Positions 36,666 through 45,430 of a DNA stretch of 64,000 nucleotides are shown here, piece by piece. A model generated the notes under the pieces. That model had not been told where the DNA came from. It saw only the letters and a list, made by a program, of their open reading frames with translations, and did not search any database. The DNA lies in the NCBI GenBank assembly GCA_945881965.1, contig CAMCVS010000011.1, forward strand, positions 1 to 64,000, written 5' to 3'. This DNA comes from Paracoccus haematequi (GTDB lineage Bacteria > Pseudomonadota > Alphaproteobacteria > Rhodobacterales > Rhodobacteraceae). Numbering within the stretch: the first letter of the stretch is position 1; every line of letters starts with the position of its first letter. The translations under genes were made by a program, and so were the position numbers.

Positions 36666-37280
36666 ATGACGATGATGGATGTGCGCGGGGTCAAGGTCTG
36701 GCCGGGGATGCTGGATGCAGCGGCGCAGGACGCGCTGGTCGTGGCGCTGCGCGAGGTGGTGCGGCGCGCGCCGCTGGTCACGCCGGTGACGCCACGCGGG
36801 CAAGAGATGTCGGTGCGGATGACGGCGGCGGGGCGGCTGGGATGGATCAGTGACCGGCGGGGCTATCGCTATGCGCCGCAGCACCCTTCCGGCGTGGATT
36901 GGCCGCCGATCCCCGATGCCGTGCTGGACCTGTGGCGCGCTCTGGTTGGCGGCGCGCGTGACCCCGATTGCTGTCTGGTGAACTGGTATGGGCCCGGCGC
37001 GCGCATGGGCCTGCATCAGGACCGCGACGAGGGCGATTTTTCCTGGCCGGTGCTGTCGATTTCCTTGGGTGACGCCGCGCTGTTTCGCATCGGGGGCACC
37101 GAACGGCCTGCGCCGACATCGTCGGTGTGGTTGCATTCGGGCGATGTGGTGCTGATGGGGGGCGCGGCGCGGCTGTGTTTCCACGGCATCGACCGGGTGC
37201 GGCACGGATCGTCGCGCCTGTTGCCGCAGGGTGGGCGGATCAACCTGACCTGCCGGGTTGTTGCAGAGGTGACTTCGTAG
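36666..37280 (+). CDS. alkB: AlkB-family DNA/RNA dealkylase
   Basis: Fe(II)/2-oxoglutarate dioxygenase of about 204 residues that repairs alkylated bases. NWYGPGARMGLHQDRDE carries the HxD iron ligands, LHSGDVVLMGGAARLCFHG supplies the distal His, and RINLTCRV the 2-oxoglutarate-binding Arg (NxR-like). Start ATG after GGGGGG at 36653; an upstream GTG at 36636 and ATGs at 36672/36675 are alternatives. Its TAG stop lies in the GTAGG end of a REP-like palindrome. Divergent from dnaK. Confidence 0.92.
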   Translation: MTMMDVRGVKVWPGMLDAAAQDALVVALREVVRRAPLVTPVTPRGQEMSVRMTAAGRLGWISDRRGYRYAPQHPSGVDWPPIPDAVLDLWRALVGGARDPDCCLVNWYGPGARMGLHQDRDEGDFSWPVLSISLGDAALFRIGGTERPAPTSSVWLHSGDVVLMGGAARLCFHGIDRVRHGSSRLLPQGGRINLTCRVVAEVTS

Positions 37281-37303
37281 GGCGGGTGTTTACACCCGCG
37301 CCC
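37278..37303. repeat. REP-like palindrome between alkB and kpsM ends
   Basis: GCGGGTGT (37282-37289) pairs with ACACCCGC (37292-37299) around a TT loop, with extra GC pairing outside. GTAGG at its left edge includes the alkB stop codon, as at the argJ end. Same family as elements at 23774 and 62436. Confidence 0.65.
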
Positions 37304-37307
37304 CCGA

Positions 37308-38129
37308 TTACCGGCGCGCGCCCCATGACAGCGACACCGACCGCCGCGTGTAAAACTCGCCCAACAGCCCGATCACCAGAAACACCGTGCACAGGATCAG
37401 CGGATAGGTAACCGATGAATAACGCGGCACATAGTTCAGGAACACGAACCCCCGCGTCTGGTCGATGATGTGGAACAGCGGGTTCCAGTCGAACAGGTCC
37501 CGCATGTGGGCGGGCAACGAATTGGCCAGAAACATCTTGCCCGACGCGATCATGTTCGCGCGTTGATACATCGATGACAAGATTTCGACCGTCGGCGGAT
37601 GCCAGGGTTTCAGCGCCAGAAAGATCATGCCAAGCGCCATCCCTTCGTACCAGGCAAGGATCAGCATCCCCATGGCCGCGACCGGCTGTTCGACGGTGAA
37701 GGGGTGAATGGCATAATACACGAACAGGATGGCAAACAGCGACAACACCTGCACATACAGCGCGCCAAACGCCGCTGACAGGATCGCGATGATGGTGTTC
37801 ATCGGCGCGTGTTGCATCATCGCGCTGGTCGGGCCTTCGGCGTTTGACACCGCCGCCATGGTCTTGGCGTGCGTCATGTACATGAACACGCCTGTCATGA
37901 TGTACAAAAGGAAATCCCCCCGGATCGCCATCGACCGCATGCCCAGGATTTCGAACATCAGAAAGAACACCAGAACGAACATCACCGCCTGAAAGATGTT
38001 GATTAGGATCGACATCAGCGCATTGCCATGCATCTTGCGCACCGACCGGACGATACCGTGATATGTCAGATCGAGGATCGTGACGGCCGATCCGAACATG
38101 GTCGGGCTGACGCTGCGGGATTGGAACAT
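37308..38129 (-). CDS. ABC-2 type polysaccharide export permease (KpsM-like)
   Basis: Integral membrane protein of 273 residues with six predicted helices (SILINIFQAVMFVLVFFLMF, LYVQVLSLFAILFVYYAIH, LILCTVFLVIGLLGEFYTRR). The layout and the SSMYQRANMIASGKM and WNPLFHIIDQTRGF segments fit capsular/lipo-polysaccharide ABC permeases. No ATPase (KpsT) gene is next to it in this window. Divergent from cysQ across 136 bases. It marks the border of a glycan locus. Confidence 0.83.
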   Translation of the reverse strand: MFQSRSVSPTMFGSAVTILDLTYHGIVRSVRKMHGNALMSILINIFQAVMFVLVFFLMFEILGMRSMAIRGDFLLYIMTGVFMYMTHAKTMAAVSNAEGPTSAMMQHAPMNTIIAILSAAFGALYVQVLSLFAILFVYYAIHPFTVEQPVAAMGMLILAWYEGMALGMIFLALKPWHPPTVEILSSMYQRANMIASGKMFLANSLPAHMRDLFDWNPLFHIIDQTRGFVFLNYVPRYSSVTYPLILCTVFLVIGLLGEFYTRRSVSLSWGARR

Positions 38130-38265
38130 GGTGGCGAACCCTTCTGATGGGGTGATTATTGCAGGCGGAACTTGCCGAACCCTTGACGCAGCAGCATAAG
38201 GGCGTCGGGCGCGGCGGGCAACTCGCGGGAACGTGACCGGTGCCGCCGATATAGGAGTGCGACAT

Positions 38266-39060
38266 TTGGATTACGAAAAACTTGAAACCGTGATGCGGCG
38301 GCTGGCCTTGCAGGCGGGCGATGTCATCATGGATGTCTACAATTCACCGGATTTCGAGGTGAAATCCAAGTCGGACAGCAGCCCGGTCACAGAGGCCGAC
38401 GAAGCCGCCGATGCGCTGATCTCGGCGGGGCTGCGGGCAGCGTTTCCGCACCTGCCGCTGGTGACCGAAGAACAGGCCGCGACGCATGGGCAATCCGTGA
38501 CCTCGTTTCTGGTGGTGGACCCGCTGGACGGCACCAAGGAATTCGTGCAGCGGCGCGGCGATTTCACCGTCAACATCGCCTGGGTGCTGGACGGAAGCCC
38601 GGTGCGCGGCGTGGTCTATGCCCCCGCGCAGGGGCGGCTGTTCTACACTGACAAGGGCGGCAATGCGGTCGAGGAAATCGGCCCGTTTGACCCCGAGATC
38701 AAGGGCGCGGTGCGGCCCCTGCGTGTCTCGGTCCCCGACAATTCCGCGCTGATGGTGGTCGCGTCGAAATCGCACCGCGATCAGGCGACGGATGATTACA
38801 TCGCGAAATATGCGGTCAAGGATATGACCAGCGCGGGGTCGTCGCTGAAATTCTGTCTGGTGGCGACTGGCGAGGCGGATTTGTATCCGCGCCTGGGACG
38901 CACCATGGAATGGGACACGGCGGCGGGCCATGCTGTTCTGGTGGGCGCGGGCGGCGATGTGGTGCGTTTCGACGATCATCAGCCGCTGCGCTATGGCAAG
39001 GTCGGCTTCGCCAACCCGTTCTTCATCGCCTATGCACCCGGCGTGGACCTGAAAAAATGA
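38266..39060 (+). CDS. cysQ: 3'(2'),5'-bisphosphate nucleotidase, CysQ-type
   Basis: Inositol-monophosphatase-fold enzyme of 264 residues; CysQ hydrolyses PAP, the byproduct of sulfotransferase reactions. Motifs: DSSPVTEADEAADAL, VTEEQ, the metal-binding VDPLDGTKEF, and TMEWDTAAGHAVL. The start is a TTG (38266) with AGGAG eight bases upstream; no ATG fits. Its stop overlaps kdsB as ATGA. Its place in a glycan locus with a sulfotransferase gives the PAP role a clear purpose (inference). Confidence 0.87.
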   Translation: MDYEKLETVMRRLALQAGDVIMDVYNSPDFEVKSKSDSSPVTEADEAADALISAGLRAAFPHLPLVTEEQAATHGQSVTSFLVVDPLDGTKEFVQRRGDFTVNIAWVLDGSPVRGVVYAPAQGRLFYTDKGGNAVEEIGPFDPEIKGAVRPLRVSVPDNSALMVVASKSHRDQATDDYIAKYAVKDMTSAGSSLKFCLVATGEADLYPRLGRTMEWDTAAGHAVLVGAGGDVVRFDDHQPLRYGKVGFANPFFIAYAPGVDLKK

Positions 39061-39857
39061 CCGTTCTGATCGTCATCCCGGCGCGCTATGCGTCCACCCG
39101 CTATCCCGGCAAGCCTTTGGTCGGGCTGACGGGGGCGACGGGCGTGGAAAAGACCCTGATCCGGCGCAGTTGGGAGGCGGCGATGACAGTGCAGGGTGCC
39201 GACCGCGTGGTGGTTGCCACCGATGATGCCCGCATTCGCGACCATGCGCAGGGCTTCGGGGCCGAGGTGGTGATGACGTCTGAATCCTGCCAGAACGGCA
39301 CTGAACGCTGCGCCGAGGCTGTGGATGTTCTGGGTGGCGGGTTCGAGATCGTGGTGAACCTGCAAGGCGATGCGCCGCTGACGCCCGCGTGGTTCGTCGA
39401 GGATCTGATCGCGGGCCTGCGCGCTGATGCAGGTGCCGATATTGCCACGCCGGTATTGCGCACAGAGGGCCGCATGTTGGCCGCGCTGCTGGAGGATCGC
39501 CGCAATGGCCGCGTGGGTGGCACCACGGCAGTGTTCGGGTCCGGGATGCGGGCGCTGTATTTCTCGAAAGAGGTCATTCCCTTTACCGGGAAACCCTATG
39601 CCGATGACGCGATGACGCCGGTGTTTCATCATGTGGGCGTCTATGCCTATCGCCCGGCCGCGCTGGATGCCTATCCGGCATGGCCTGTTGGCCCGCTGGA
39701 GACGCTGGAGGGGCTGGAGCAGTTGCGGTTCCTTGAAAATGGCCGCGCCGTGCTGTGCGTCGAGGTCGAGGCGCGCGGACGGCAGTTCTGGGAATTGAAC
39801 AACCCCGCCGATGTGCCGCGGATTCAGGCGATGATGGCCGAGATGGGGATGGCATGA
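39057..39857 (+). CDS. kdsB: 3-deoxy-manno-octulosonate cytidylyltransferase
   Basis: Activates Kdo as CMP-Kdo for LPS or capsule. 266 residues with IPARYASTRYPGKPL, VVATDDARIRDHA, the SCQNGTERCAEA and VNLQGDAPLTP motifs. It overlaps cysQ by four bases and the next glycosyltransferase by four, so the three are coupled. The window also carries kdsD at 51.8-52.7 kb; kdsA and kdsC are not visible. Confidence 0.94.
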   Translation: MTVLIVIPARYASTRYPGKPLVGLTGATGVEKTLIRRSWEAAMTVQGADRVVVATDDARIRDHAQGFGAEVVMTSESCQNGTERCAEAVDVLGGGFEIVVNLQGDAPLTPAWFVEDLIAGLRADAGADIATPVLRTEGRMLAALLEDRRNGRVGGTTAVFGSGMRALYFSKEVIPFTGKPYADDAMTPVFHHVGVYAYRPAALDAYPAWPVGPLETLEGLEQLRFLENGRAVLCVEVEARGRQFWELNNPADVPRIQAMMAEMGMA

Positions 39858-41125
39858 CGCCACTTCCGGCTCATGGTCCGACGGTCAGCGTCGTGATCGT
39901 CAGCCGGGGCCGCCCCGCCAGTTTGCAGCTTGCTCTGACCGGGGCCGCGCGGCTGGTCTATCCGAATTATGAAATCGTGGTGGTGGCGGATGCGGCGGGG
40001 CTGGCGGCGGCGCGGGCTTTGCCGTTTGGCGATGGGCTGACATGCGTCGGCTTTGAAGAGGCCAATATCTCGGCCGCGCGCAATGTCGGGATTATGCAGG
40101 CGGGAGGCGAGATCATCGCGTTTCTGGATGATGACGCAGTCCCGGAACCTCTTTGGTTGCAGCATCTGATGCAGGGGTTCGCGCTGCCCGATGTGGCCTG
40201 CGTCGGTGGGTTCGTGCGCGGGCGTAACGGCATATCGCTGCAATGGCGCGCGCGCGCAGTGGATGCGGGCGGGGCTGCGCGTGATCTGGTTCTGACAGGG
40301 GATGCGCCTGTTGTCCCCAATCCCGGCGCGGGTTGGGCGGTCAAGACCGAAGGCACCAACATGGCCATGCGCCGCGATGTGCTGGCGGCGCTGGGCGGGT
40401 TCGATCCGGCCTATCGGTTCTACTTGGATGAAACCGACCTGAACCGGCGGCTGCATGACGCAGGCCACCGCACCGCGATTGTTCCGCTGGCCGAGGTGCA
40501 TCACGGCTATGCGCCGTCAGACCTGCGGTTGCGCACACGGGCGGTGCGGGATCTGTCACGGATCGGCGCGTCAACGGCGGTGTTCCTGCGGCGACACGCC
40601 GACCCTGCCATTCACGTCGCGCGACTGGACGCCCTGCGCGCCGAACAGCGCCGCCGTCTGATCCAGCAGATGGTCGCGGGCCAGATCGAGCCGCGCGACA
40701 TCGCCCGCCTGATGGTCACGCTGGAAGATGGCATCCGCGAGGGGCTGGCCGCGCCTTCGACCCCCCTGACCCCACTGGGGCCGCCCGCACAGCCGTTCCG
40801 GCTCTTTGCCACCCTGTCCACCAAGGGCGCAAAGGTCATCCGGGGGCGGTTGTGGCGGTGGCGCGCGATCCGGGCCGAGGCGGCGGCGGCGGCGGCACAG
40901 GGCCATGTCGTGACGGTCTACATGCTGTCGCGCACCGTCTTGGCGCATCGAATCCGCTATCGCCTTCCCGGCGTCTGGGAACATCGCGGCGGGCTGTGGG
41001 GGCGGTCCGATCGCAGCCAGCCGCGCCTGCGATGGGCAAGTTTCCGCGCGCGGATCGCCGAAGAACACGCGCGGGTTGCGCCGCGCCGCGATCCCACCCC
41101 GATGGTGGTCCCGAACGCCCCATAA
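39854..41125 (+). CDS. GT2 family glycosyltransferase with C-terminal extension
   Basis: 423-residue enzyme. GT-A domain: VSVVIVSRGRPASLQLAL, NYEIVVVADA, AARNVGIMQAGGE, FLDDDAVPEP and the late FYLDETDLNRRLHDAG. The acceptor and sugar cannot be told. After about residue 260 a non-catalytic Arg-rich helical region follows (RHADPAIHVARLDALRAEQR, then LARPARIRAEAAAA-like), possibly for membrane association. Starts inside the kdsB stop (ATGA). Confidence 0.86.
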   Translation: MTPLPAHGPTVSVVIVSRGRPASLQLALTGAARLVYPNYEIVVVADAAGLAAARALPFGDGLTCVGFEEANISAARNVGIMQAGGEIIAFLDDDAVPEPLWLQHLMQGFALPDVACVGGFVRGRNGISLQWRARAVDAGGAARDLVLTGDAPVVPNPGAGWAVKTEGTNMAMRRDVLAALGGFDPAYRFYLDETDLNRRLHDAGHRTAIVPLAEVHHGYAPSDLRLRTRAVRDLSRIGASTAVFLRRHADPAIHVARLDALRAEQRRRLIQQMVAGQIEPRDIARLMVTLEDGIREGLAAPSTPLTPLGPPAQPFRLFATLSTKGAKVIRGRLWRWRAIRAEAAAAAAQGHVVTVYMLSRTVLAHRIRYRLPGVWEHRGGLWGRSDRSQPRLRWASFRARIAEEHARVAPRRDPTPMVVPNAP

Positions 41126-41250
41126 TTCCCCGTCAACATCCGATTTTTTTCAATGATTGGCCATTATGTCATGCTAGAGGAGCGGCATTGGTATACCGTG
41201 CGAACCACGCGTCAAAACGCAAAGCCGTGGCGCAATCGAGGATGAGGCAA

Positions 41251-42144
41251 ATGCGCAAGAAAGTTACGAAAGCGATTTTTCCCGTGGCAGGTCTGGGCAC
41301 CCGGTTCTTGCCGGCGACCAAGTCGGTTCCGAAGGAAATCATGACCTTGGTGGATCGACCGCTGATCCAGTATGCCATTGACGAGGCGCGCGCCGCCGGC
41401 ATCAAGGAATTCATCTTCGTGACCTCGCGCGGCAAGGGCGCTTTGGAAGATTACTTTGACCATGCCCCCACGCTGGAAGCCGAATTGCGCAAGAAGGGCA
41501 AGGATGACCTGCTGGAAATCCTGAAGGATACCAACATGGATAGCGGTGCCATCGCCTATATCCGCCAGCACAAGGCGATGGGTCTGGGCCATGCCGTGTG
41601 GTGCGCGCGCCGTCTGATGGGCAATGAACCCTTTGCCGTGATCCTGCCCGATGACGTGATCGCCGCCGAAAAACCCTGTTTGCAGCAGATGGTCGAAGCC
41701 TATGAGGAAACCGGCGGCAATGTTGTCGCCGCGATGGAAGTGCCGCCGGAAAAGACCAGCTCGTATGGTATTCTGGACGTCAAGGAAGACATGGGGTCGA
41801 TGGTGTCGGTCAAGGGCATGGTCGAAAAGCCCGCCAAGGGAACCGAACCGTCGAACCTTGCGGTGATCGGGCGTTATATCCTGACCCAGCATGTGATGAA
41901 CAACCTGAACAAGATGAAGGTTGGCGCGGGCGGTGAGATTCAGCTGACCGACGCGATCGCCCAGGAAATCGAGAATGAACGCCCGGTCTATGGGTTTCGC
42001 TTCCGCGGACAGCGGTTCGATTGCGGGTCCAAGGCCGGGTTCTTGCAGGCAACGGTGTCCTTTGCGCTGGCGCGTCCCGATCTGCGGGATGAATTCGCGG
42101 CGTTCCTCACCTCGGTTACTGCCGAACAGAAAGCCGCGCAGTAA
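41251..42144 (+). CDS. galU: UTP-glucose-1-phosphate uridylyltransferase
   Basis: Makes UDP-glucose, the precursor for surface glycans; 297 residues. Motifs: FPVAGLGTRFLPATKSVPKE, PLIQYAIDEA, VLPDDVIAAEKPCLQQMVE-type active site (ILPDDVIA), GGEIQLTDAI and GFRFRGQRFDCGSKAGFL. The ATG used has GAGG a few bases upstream; MRQMRKK from 41242 is an alternative. galE starts three bases after the stop. Confidence 0.95.
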   Translation: MRKKVTKAIFPVAGLGTRFLPATKSVPKEIMTLVDRPLIQYAIDEARAAGIKEFIFVTSRGKGALEDYFDHAPTLEAELRKKGKDDLLEILKDTNMDSGAIAYIRQHKAMGLGHAVWCARRLMGNEPFAVILPDDVIAAEKPCLQQMVEAYEETGGNVVAAMEVPPEKTSSYGILDVKEDMGSMVSVKGMVEKPAKGTEPSNLAVIGRYILTQHVMNNLNKMKVGAGGEIQLTDAIAQEIENERPVYGFRFRGQRFDCGSKAGFLQATVSFALARPDLRDEFAAFLTSVTAEQKAAQ

Positions 42145-42147
42145 GCC

Positions 42148-43146
42148 ATGTCCGGGTCTGGGCCGGATCATGTGCTGGTCACCGGGGGTGCGGGCTATAT
42201 CGGCTCGCATGCCTGCAAGGCGCTGAAGGCGGCGGGGTTTGTCCCCGTCACTTTCGACAATCTGGTGACCGGCTGGCAAGAGGCGGTGAAATTCGGCCCC
42301 TTCGTGCAGGGCGATCTGCTGGACCGGGCGGCGGTGGACGCGGCTTTTGCGGCGTGGAAGCCTGTCGCCGTGATGCATTTCGCAGCGCTGTCACAGGTCG
42401 GCGAAAGCATGTCGCAGCCCGGCAAATACTGGCGCAACAACGTGCTGGGGTCGCTGAACCTGATCGAGGCGGCTTGCGCGGCGGGGTGCCTCGATTTCGT
42501 GTTCTCATCGACCTGTGCCACCTATGGCGATCAGGACAATGTCGTGCTGGACGAGGGAACGGCGCAGCATCCGATCAACGCCTATGGCGCGTCCAAGCGC
42601 GCGATCGAGGATGTGCTGCGGGATTTTGGCGTCAGCCACGGGTTGCGGTCGGTGATTTTCCGCTATTTCAACGTGGCGGGCGGCGATCCTGACGCGGAAG
42701 TGGGCGAGTTTCATCGCCCTGAAACCCATCTGATCCCGCTGATGCTGGATGCGATTGACGGGCGGCGCGGCGCGCTGACGATCTTTGGCACCGATTATCC
42801 GACGCCGGATGGCACCTGTATCCGCGATTACGTGCATGTCTGTGATCTTGTGGATGCGCATGTGCTGGGGTTGCGGTGGTTGCAGGCGAATAAGGGCAGC
42901 CGGGTCTTCAACCTTGGCACCGGGACCGGGTTTTCGGTGCGTGAGGTGGTCGCGGCCAGCCGGTCTGTGACCAACCGCGACGTGCCTATGGTCGAGGGGC
43001 CGCGCCGTGCGGGTGATTGCACGAAACTCGTGTCCGGGTCCACGCGGGCAGCGGCGGAACTGGGATGGACGCCGCACCGGTCCGACATGGCGACGATGAT
43101 CGCCGATGCCTGGAGGTGGCACCAGTCTGGCCACTATTCCCGCTGA
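42148..43146 (+). CDS. galE: UDP-glucose 4-epimerase
   Basis: Interconverts UDP-glucose and UDP-galactose using NAD. 332 residues: Rossmann GGAGYIGSHACKAL, DNLVTGW, the Ser/Tyr/Lys triad in SSTCATYG and YGASKRAIE, and the later YFNVAGGDPD and GTDYPTPDGTCIRDYVHV. Together with galU it supplies UDP-sugars for the cluster's glycosyltransferases. The following GT4 gene begins 41 bases inside its 3' end. Confidence 0.94.
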   Translation: MSGSGPDHVLVTGGAGYIGSHACKALKAAGFVPVTFDNLVTGWQEAVKFGPFVQGDLLDRAAVDAAFAAWKPVAVMHFAALSQVGESMSQPGKYWRNNVLGSLNLIEAACAAGCLDFVFSSTCATYGDQDNVVLDEGTAQHPINAYGASKRAIEDVLRDFGVSHGLRSVIFRYFNVAGGDPDAEVGEFHRPETHLIPLMLDAIDGRRGALTIFGTDYPTPDGTCIRDYVHVCDLVDAHVLGLRWLQANKGSRVFNLGTGTGFSVREVVAASRSVTNRDVPMVEGPRRAGDCTKLVSGSTRAAAELGWTPHRSDMATMIADAWRWHQSGHYSR

Positions 43147-44365
43147 TCCACCTGCACGCCTGATAGACCTGACGCGGCTGGCCCGGCGGGGCGGGCGTGT
43201 GCCAACGGGTGTTGACCGGGTCGAACTGGCCTATCTGGAGCGGCTGATCAAATTGCCCGTGCCGCTGTTCGGGCTGGTGCGGTCAACGCTGGGCTATGTG
43301 CTGCTGGATCGCGCGGGCTGTGCCGGGTTTCGCGACCGGGTAACGGGGGCCGTGCCCTGGGGTGCGCCAGACCGGTTGTCACGGGTGACGCGCCGGATGG
43401 ACGGTGTCGAGGCTGATCTGCGGCGGCTGGCGCTGGCGCGGTGCCTGCCGGTTGCGCTGCACCGGATGCTGGCGCGGCACCTGCCGCGCGGCGTCAGTTA
43501 TATCAACGTCGGTCATTCCAACCTGACCGACCGGGTGTGCAGCGCGGTGAAACAGCGGCTGGCGGGGCGGGTCGCGGTGCTGATCCACGATACCATCCCG
43601 TTGGATTTCCCGCAGTTTCAGCGGGCGGGCACCGTGGACAGCTTTGCCGCGATGCTGCGACGTGTCGGTGTTCATGCAGATCTGGTGATTGCCAATTCGA
43701 CTGTTACGGCGGCGGATGTGGCGCGCCATCTGGCCCCGCGCGCGCCGCAGATGGTTGTGGCGCATCTTGGCGTGACGGTTGCCGCGCCCGAAGCGCCGAC
43801 TTGGCCCGTGGGCTATGACCCCGCGCGCCCGATGTTTGCCGTCGTCGGCACCATCGAGCCGCGCAAGAACCACGCGCTGCTGCTGCGGGTGTGGGACATG
43901 CTGCTGGCCGATCCGCCGCCGGTGATGCCGCAACTGGTGATCGCGGGCAGCCGTGGCTGGGAGAATGACGCGGTGTTCGCACGGCTGGACGCGTTGGGGC
44001 CGCTGGCGGGGCATGTGTTCGAAATGCCGGGACTGACCGATGCGGCGCTGGCGGGCGTGATGGCATCGGCGCATGCGCTGTTGTTCCCGTCTTTTGCCGA
44101 AGGCTTTGGCCTGCCGCCGGTCGAGGCCGCCGTTCTGGGCACTCCGGTGATCGCAAATGACCTTGCGGCGCTGCGCGAGACACTGGGCGATATTCCCGTT
44201 TACCTCGATGCCCATGACCCTTATCCTTGGGTCAACCAGATAAGGGCGCGGATCACGCGGCCAAATGCCGTAGCAGAGGCAGGATCGTTCGCGGAAAAGA
44301 AACAATCAGTGTTTTTGCCGCCAACATGGGATATGCATTTCAACGCGGTCTTAACGCGCGCGTGA
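43106..44365 (+). CDS. GT4 family glycosyltransferase
   Basis: Retaining GT-B enzyme of 419 residues. Features: VPTGVDRVELAYLE near the N-terminus, VGHSNLTDR, LIHDTIPLDFPQ, the GTIEPRKNHALLLRVWD nucleotide-binding turn, and the EX7E-type FPSFAEGFGLPPVEA near residue 335. The ATG lies 41 bases inside galE; TGGAGGTGG just after it could instead serve a later start, so the N-terminus is uncertain. Part of the glycan gene cluster. Confidence 0.85.
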   Translation: MPGGGTSLATIPADPPARLIDLTRLARRGGRVPTGVDRVELAYLERLIKLPVPLFGLVRSTLGYVLLDRAGCAGFRDRVTGAVPWGAPDRLSRVTRRMDGVEADLRRLALARCLPVALHRMLARHLPRGVSYINVGHSNLTDRVCSAVKQRLAGRVAVLIHDTIPLDFPQFQRAGTVDSFAAMLRRVGVHADLVIANSTVTAADVARHLAPRAPQMVVAHLGVTVAAPEAPTWPVGYDPARPMFAVVGTIEPRKNHALLLRVWDMLLADPPPVMPQLVIAGSRGWENDAVFARLDALGPLAGHVFEMPGLTDAALAGVMASAHALLFPSFAEGFGLPPVEAAVLGTPVIANDLAALRETLGDIPVYLDAHDPYPWVNQIRARITRPNAVAEAGSFAEKKQSVFLPPTWDMHFNAVLTRA

Positions 44366-44419
44366 CATGCGTAAATCGGGTGCCAGAGGGCCGACGGGCC
44401 CCGGCAAAAAGGAGCAGGG

Positions 44420-45430
44420 GTGGGCATCTGGCGGTCATATCGTCTGCGGTTGCAGCGCAAGCGCTGGCTGATCCGGGCGTTCCGCAAGCGGCGGGAGATG
44501 ACCGGCATCGCGGATCGCACGGCATCGATCCGGCCCGGTGATATCCTGCTGTTTTCCACGCTGCGCAACGAACAGGTGCGGCTGCCGTATTTCCTGAACT
44601 ATTACCGCGAGATGGGGGTCAACCATTTCCTGTTTGTCGATAACGACAGCAATGATGGCGGGCTGGAATATCTGGCCGAGCAACCCGATGTGTCGGTCTG
44701 GCACACGCGGCGCAGCTATAAACGCGCGCGGTTCGGGGTGGATTGGCTGAACTGGTTGCAGCGGAAATATGGGCACGGGCATTGGACATTGGTGGTCGAT
44801 CCGGATGAATTTCTGGTCTATCCGTTCTGCGATACCCGGCCGCTGCGGGCGCTGACCGATTGGCTGGACGCATCGTCGATCAAATCATTTTCCGCCATGC
44901 TGCTGGACATGTATCCCAAGGGGCGCATCGACGCGCAGCCCTATCTGTCCGGACAAGACCCGTTGCAGATCGCAAGCTGGTTTGACGCCGGCAATTACGG
45001 CATGACCAAGAATCCGATGTTCGGCAATCTGTGGATTCAGGGTGGGCCACGGCAGCGGATGTTCTTTGCTGACACCCCGGAAAAGGCCCCGGCGCTGAAC
45101 AAGATCCCGTTGGTGAAATGGGATCGGCGTTATGTCTATGTCAGTTCGACCCACACGCTGCTGCCGCGCGGGCTGAACCTTGTTTATGACGAATGGGGGG
45201 GCGAAAAGGCGTCGGGCGTTCTGTTGCACACCAAATTCCTGGACACGTTCACCGCCAAAGCCGCCGAGGAACTGACCCGGAAACAGCACTACGCCGCCTC
45301 CGTCGAATACCGCGCCTATGCCGCCAGCCTGCAAAACAACCCTGAATTGTGGTGCAAGTGGAGCGAGAAATACATCAACTGGCGACAGTTGGAGATTCTC
45401 GGATTGATGTCCAAGGGGAACTGGGCATGA
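44420..45430 (+). CDS. GT92/GT2-like glycosyltransferase
   Basis: 336-residue enzyme starting with GTG, supported by AAGGAG six bases upstream. The RPGDILLFSTLRNEQVRLPY opening, FLFVDNDSNDGGLEYL and VVDPDEFLVYPF (DxD-type metal motifs) fit the GT92/glycosyl_transf_2_4 group. An N-terminal basic helix (RSYRLRLQRKRWLIRAF) may touch the membrane. Its stop overlaps the next gene as ATGA. Sugar and linkage unknown. Confidence 0.83.
   Translation: MGIWRSYRLRLQRKRWLIRAFRKRREMTGIADRTASIRPGDILLFSTLRNEQVRLPYFLNYYREMGVNHFLFVDNDSNDGGLEYLAEQPDVSVWHTRRSYKRARFGVDWLNWLQRKYGHGHWTLVVDPDEFLVYPFCDTRPLRALTDWLDASSIKSFSAMLLDMYPKGRIDAQPYLSGQDPLQIASWFDAGNYGMTKNPMFGNLWIQGGPRQRMFFADTPEKAPALNKIPLVKWDRRYVYVSSTHTLLPRGLNLVYDEWGGEKASGVLLHTKFLDTFTAKAAEELTRKQHYAASVEYRAYAASLQNNPELWCKWSEKYINWRQLEILGLMSKGNWA

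Noticed and set aside
41126-41250. Terminator after the GT2 gene at the T-run near 41145
   Set aside because: T-run present (GATTTTTTTC) but no preceding stem.
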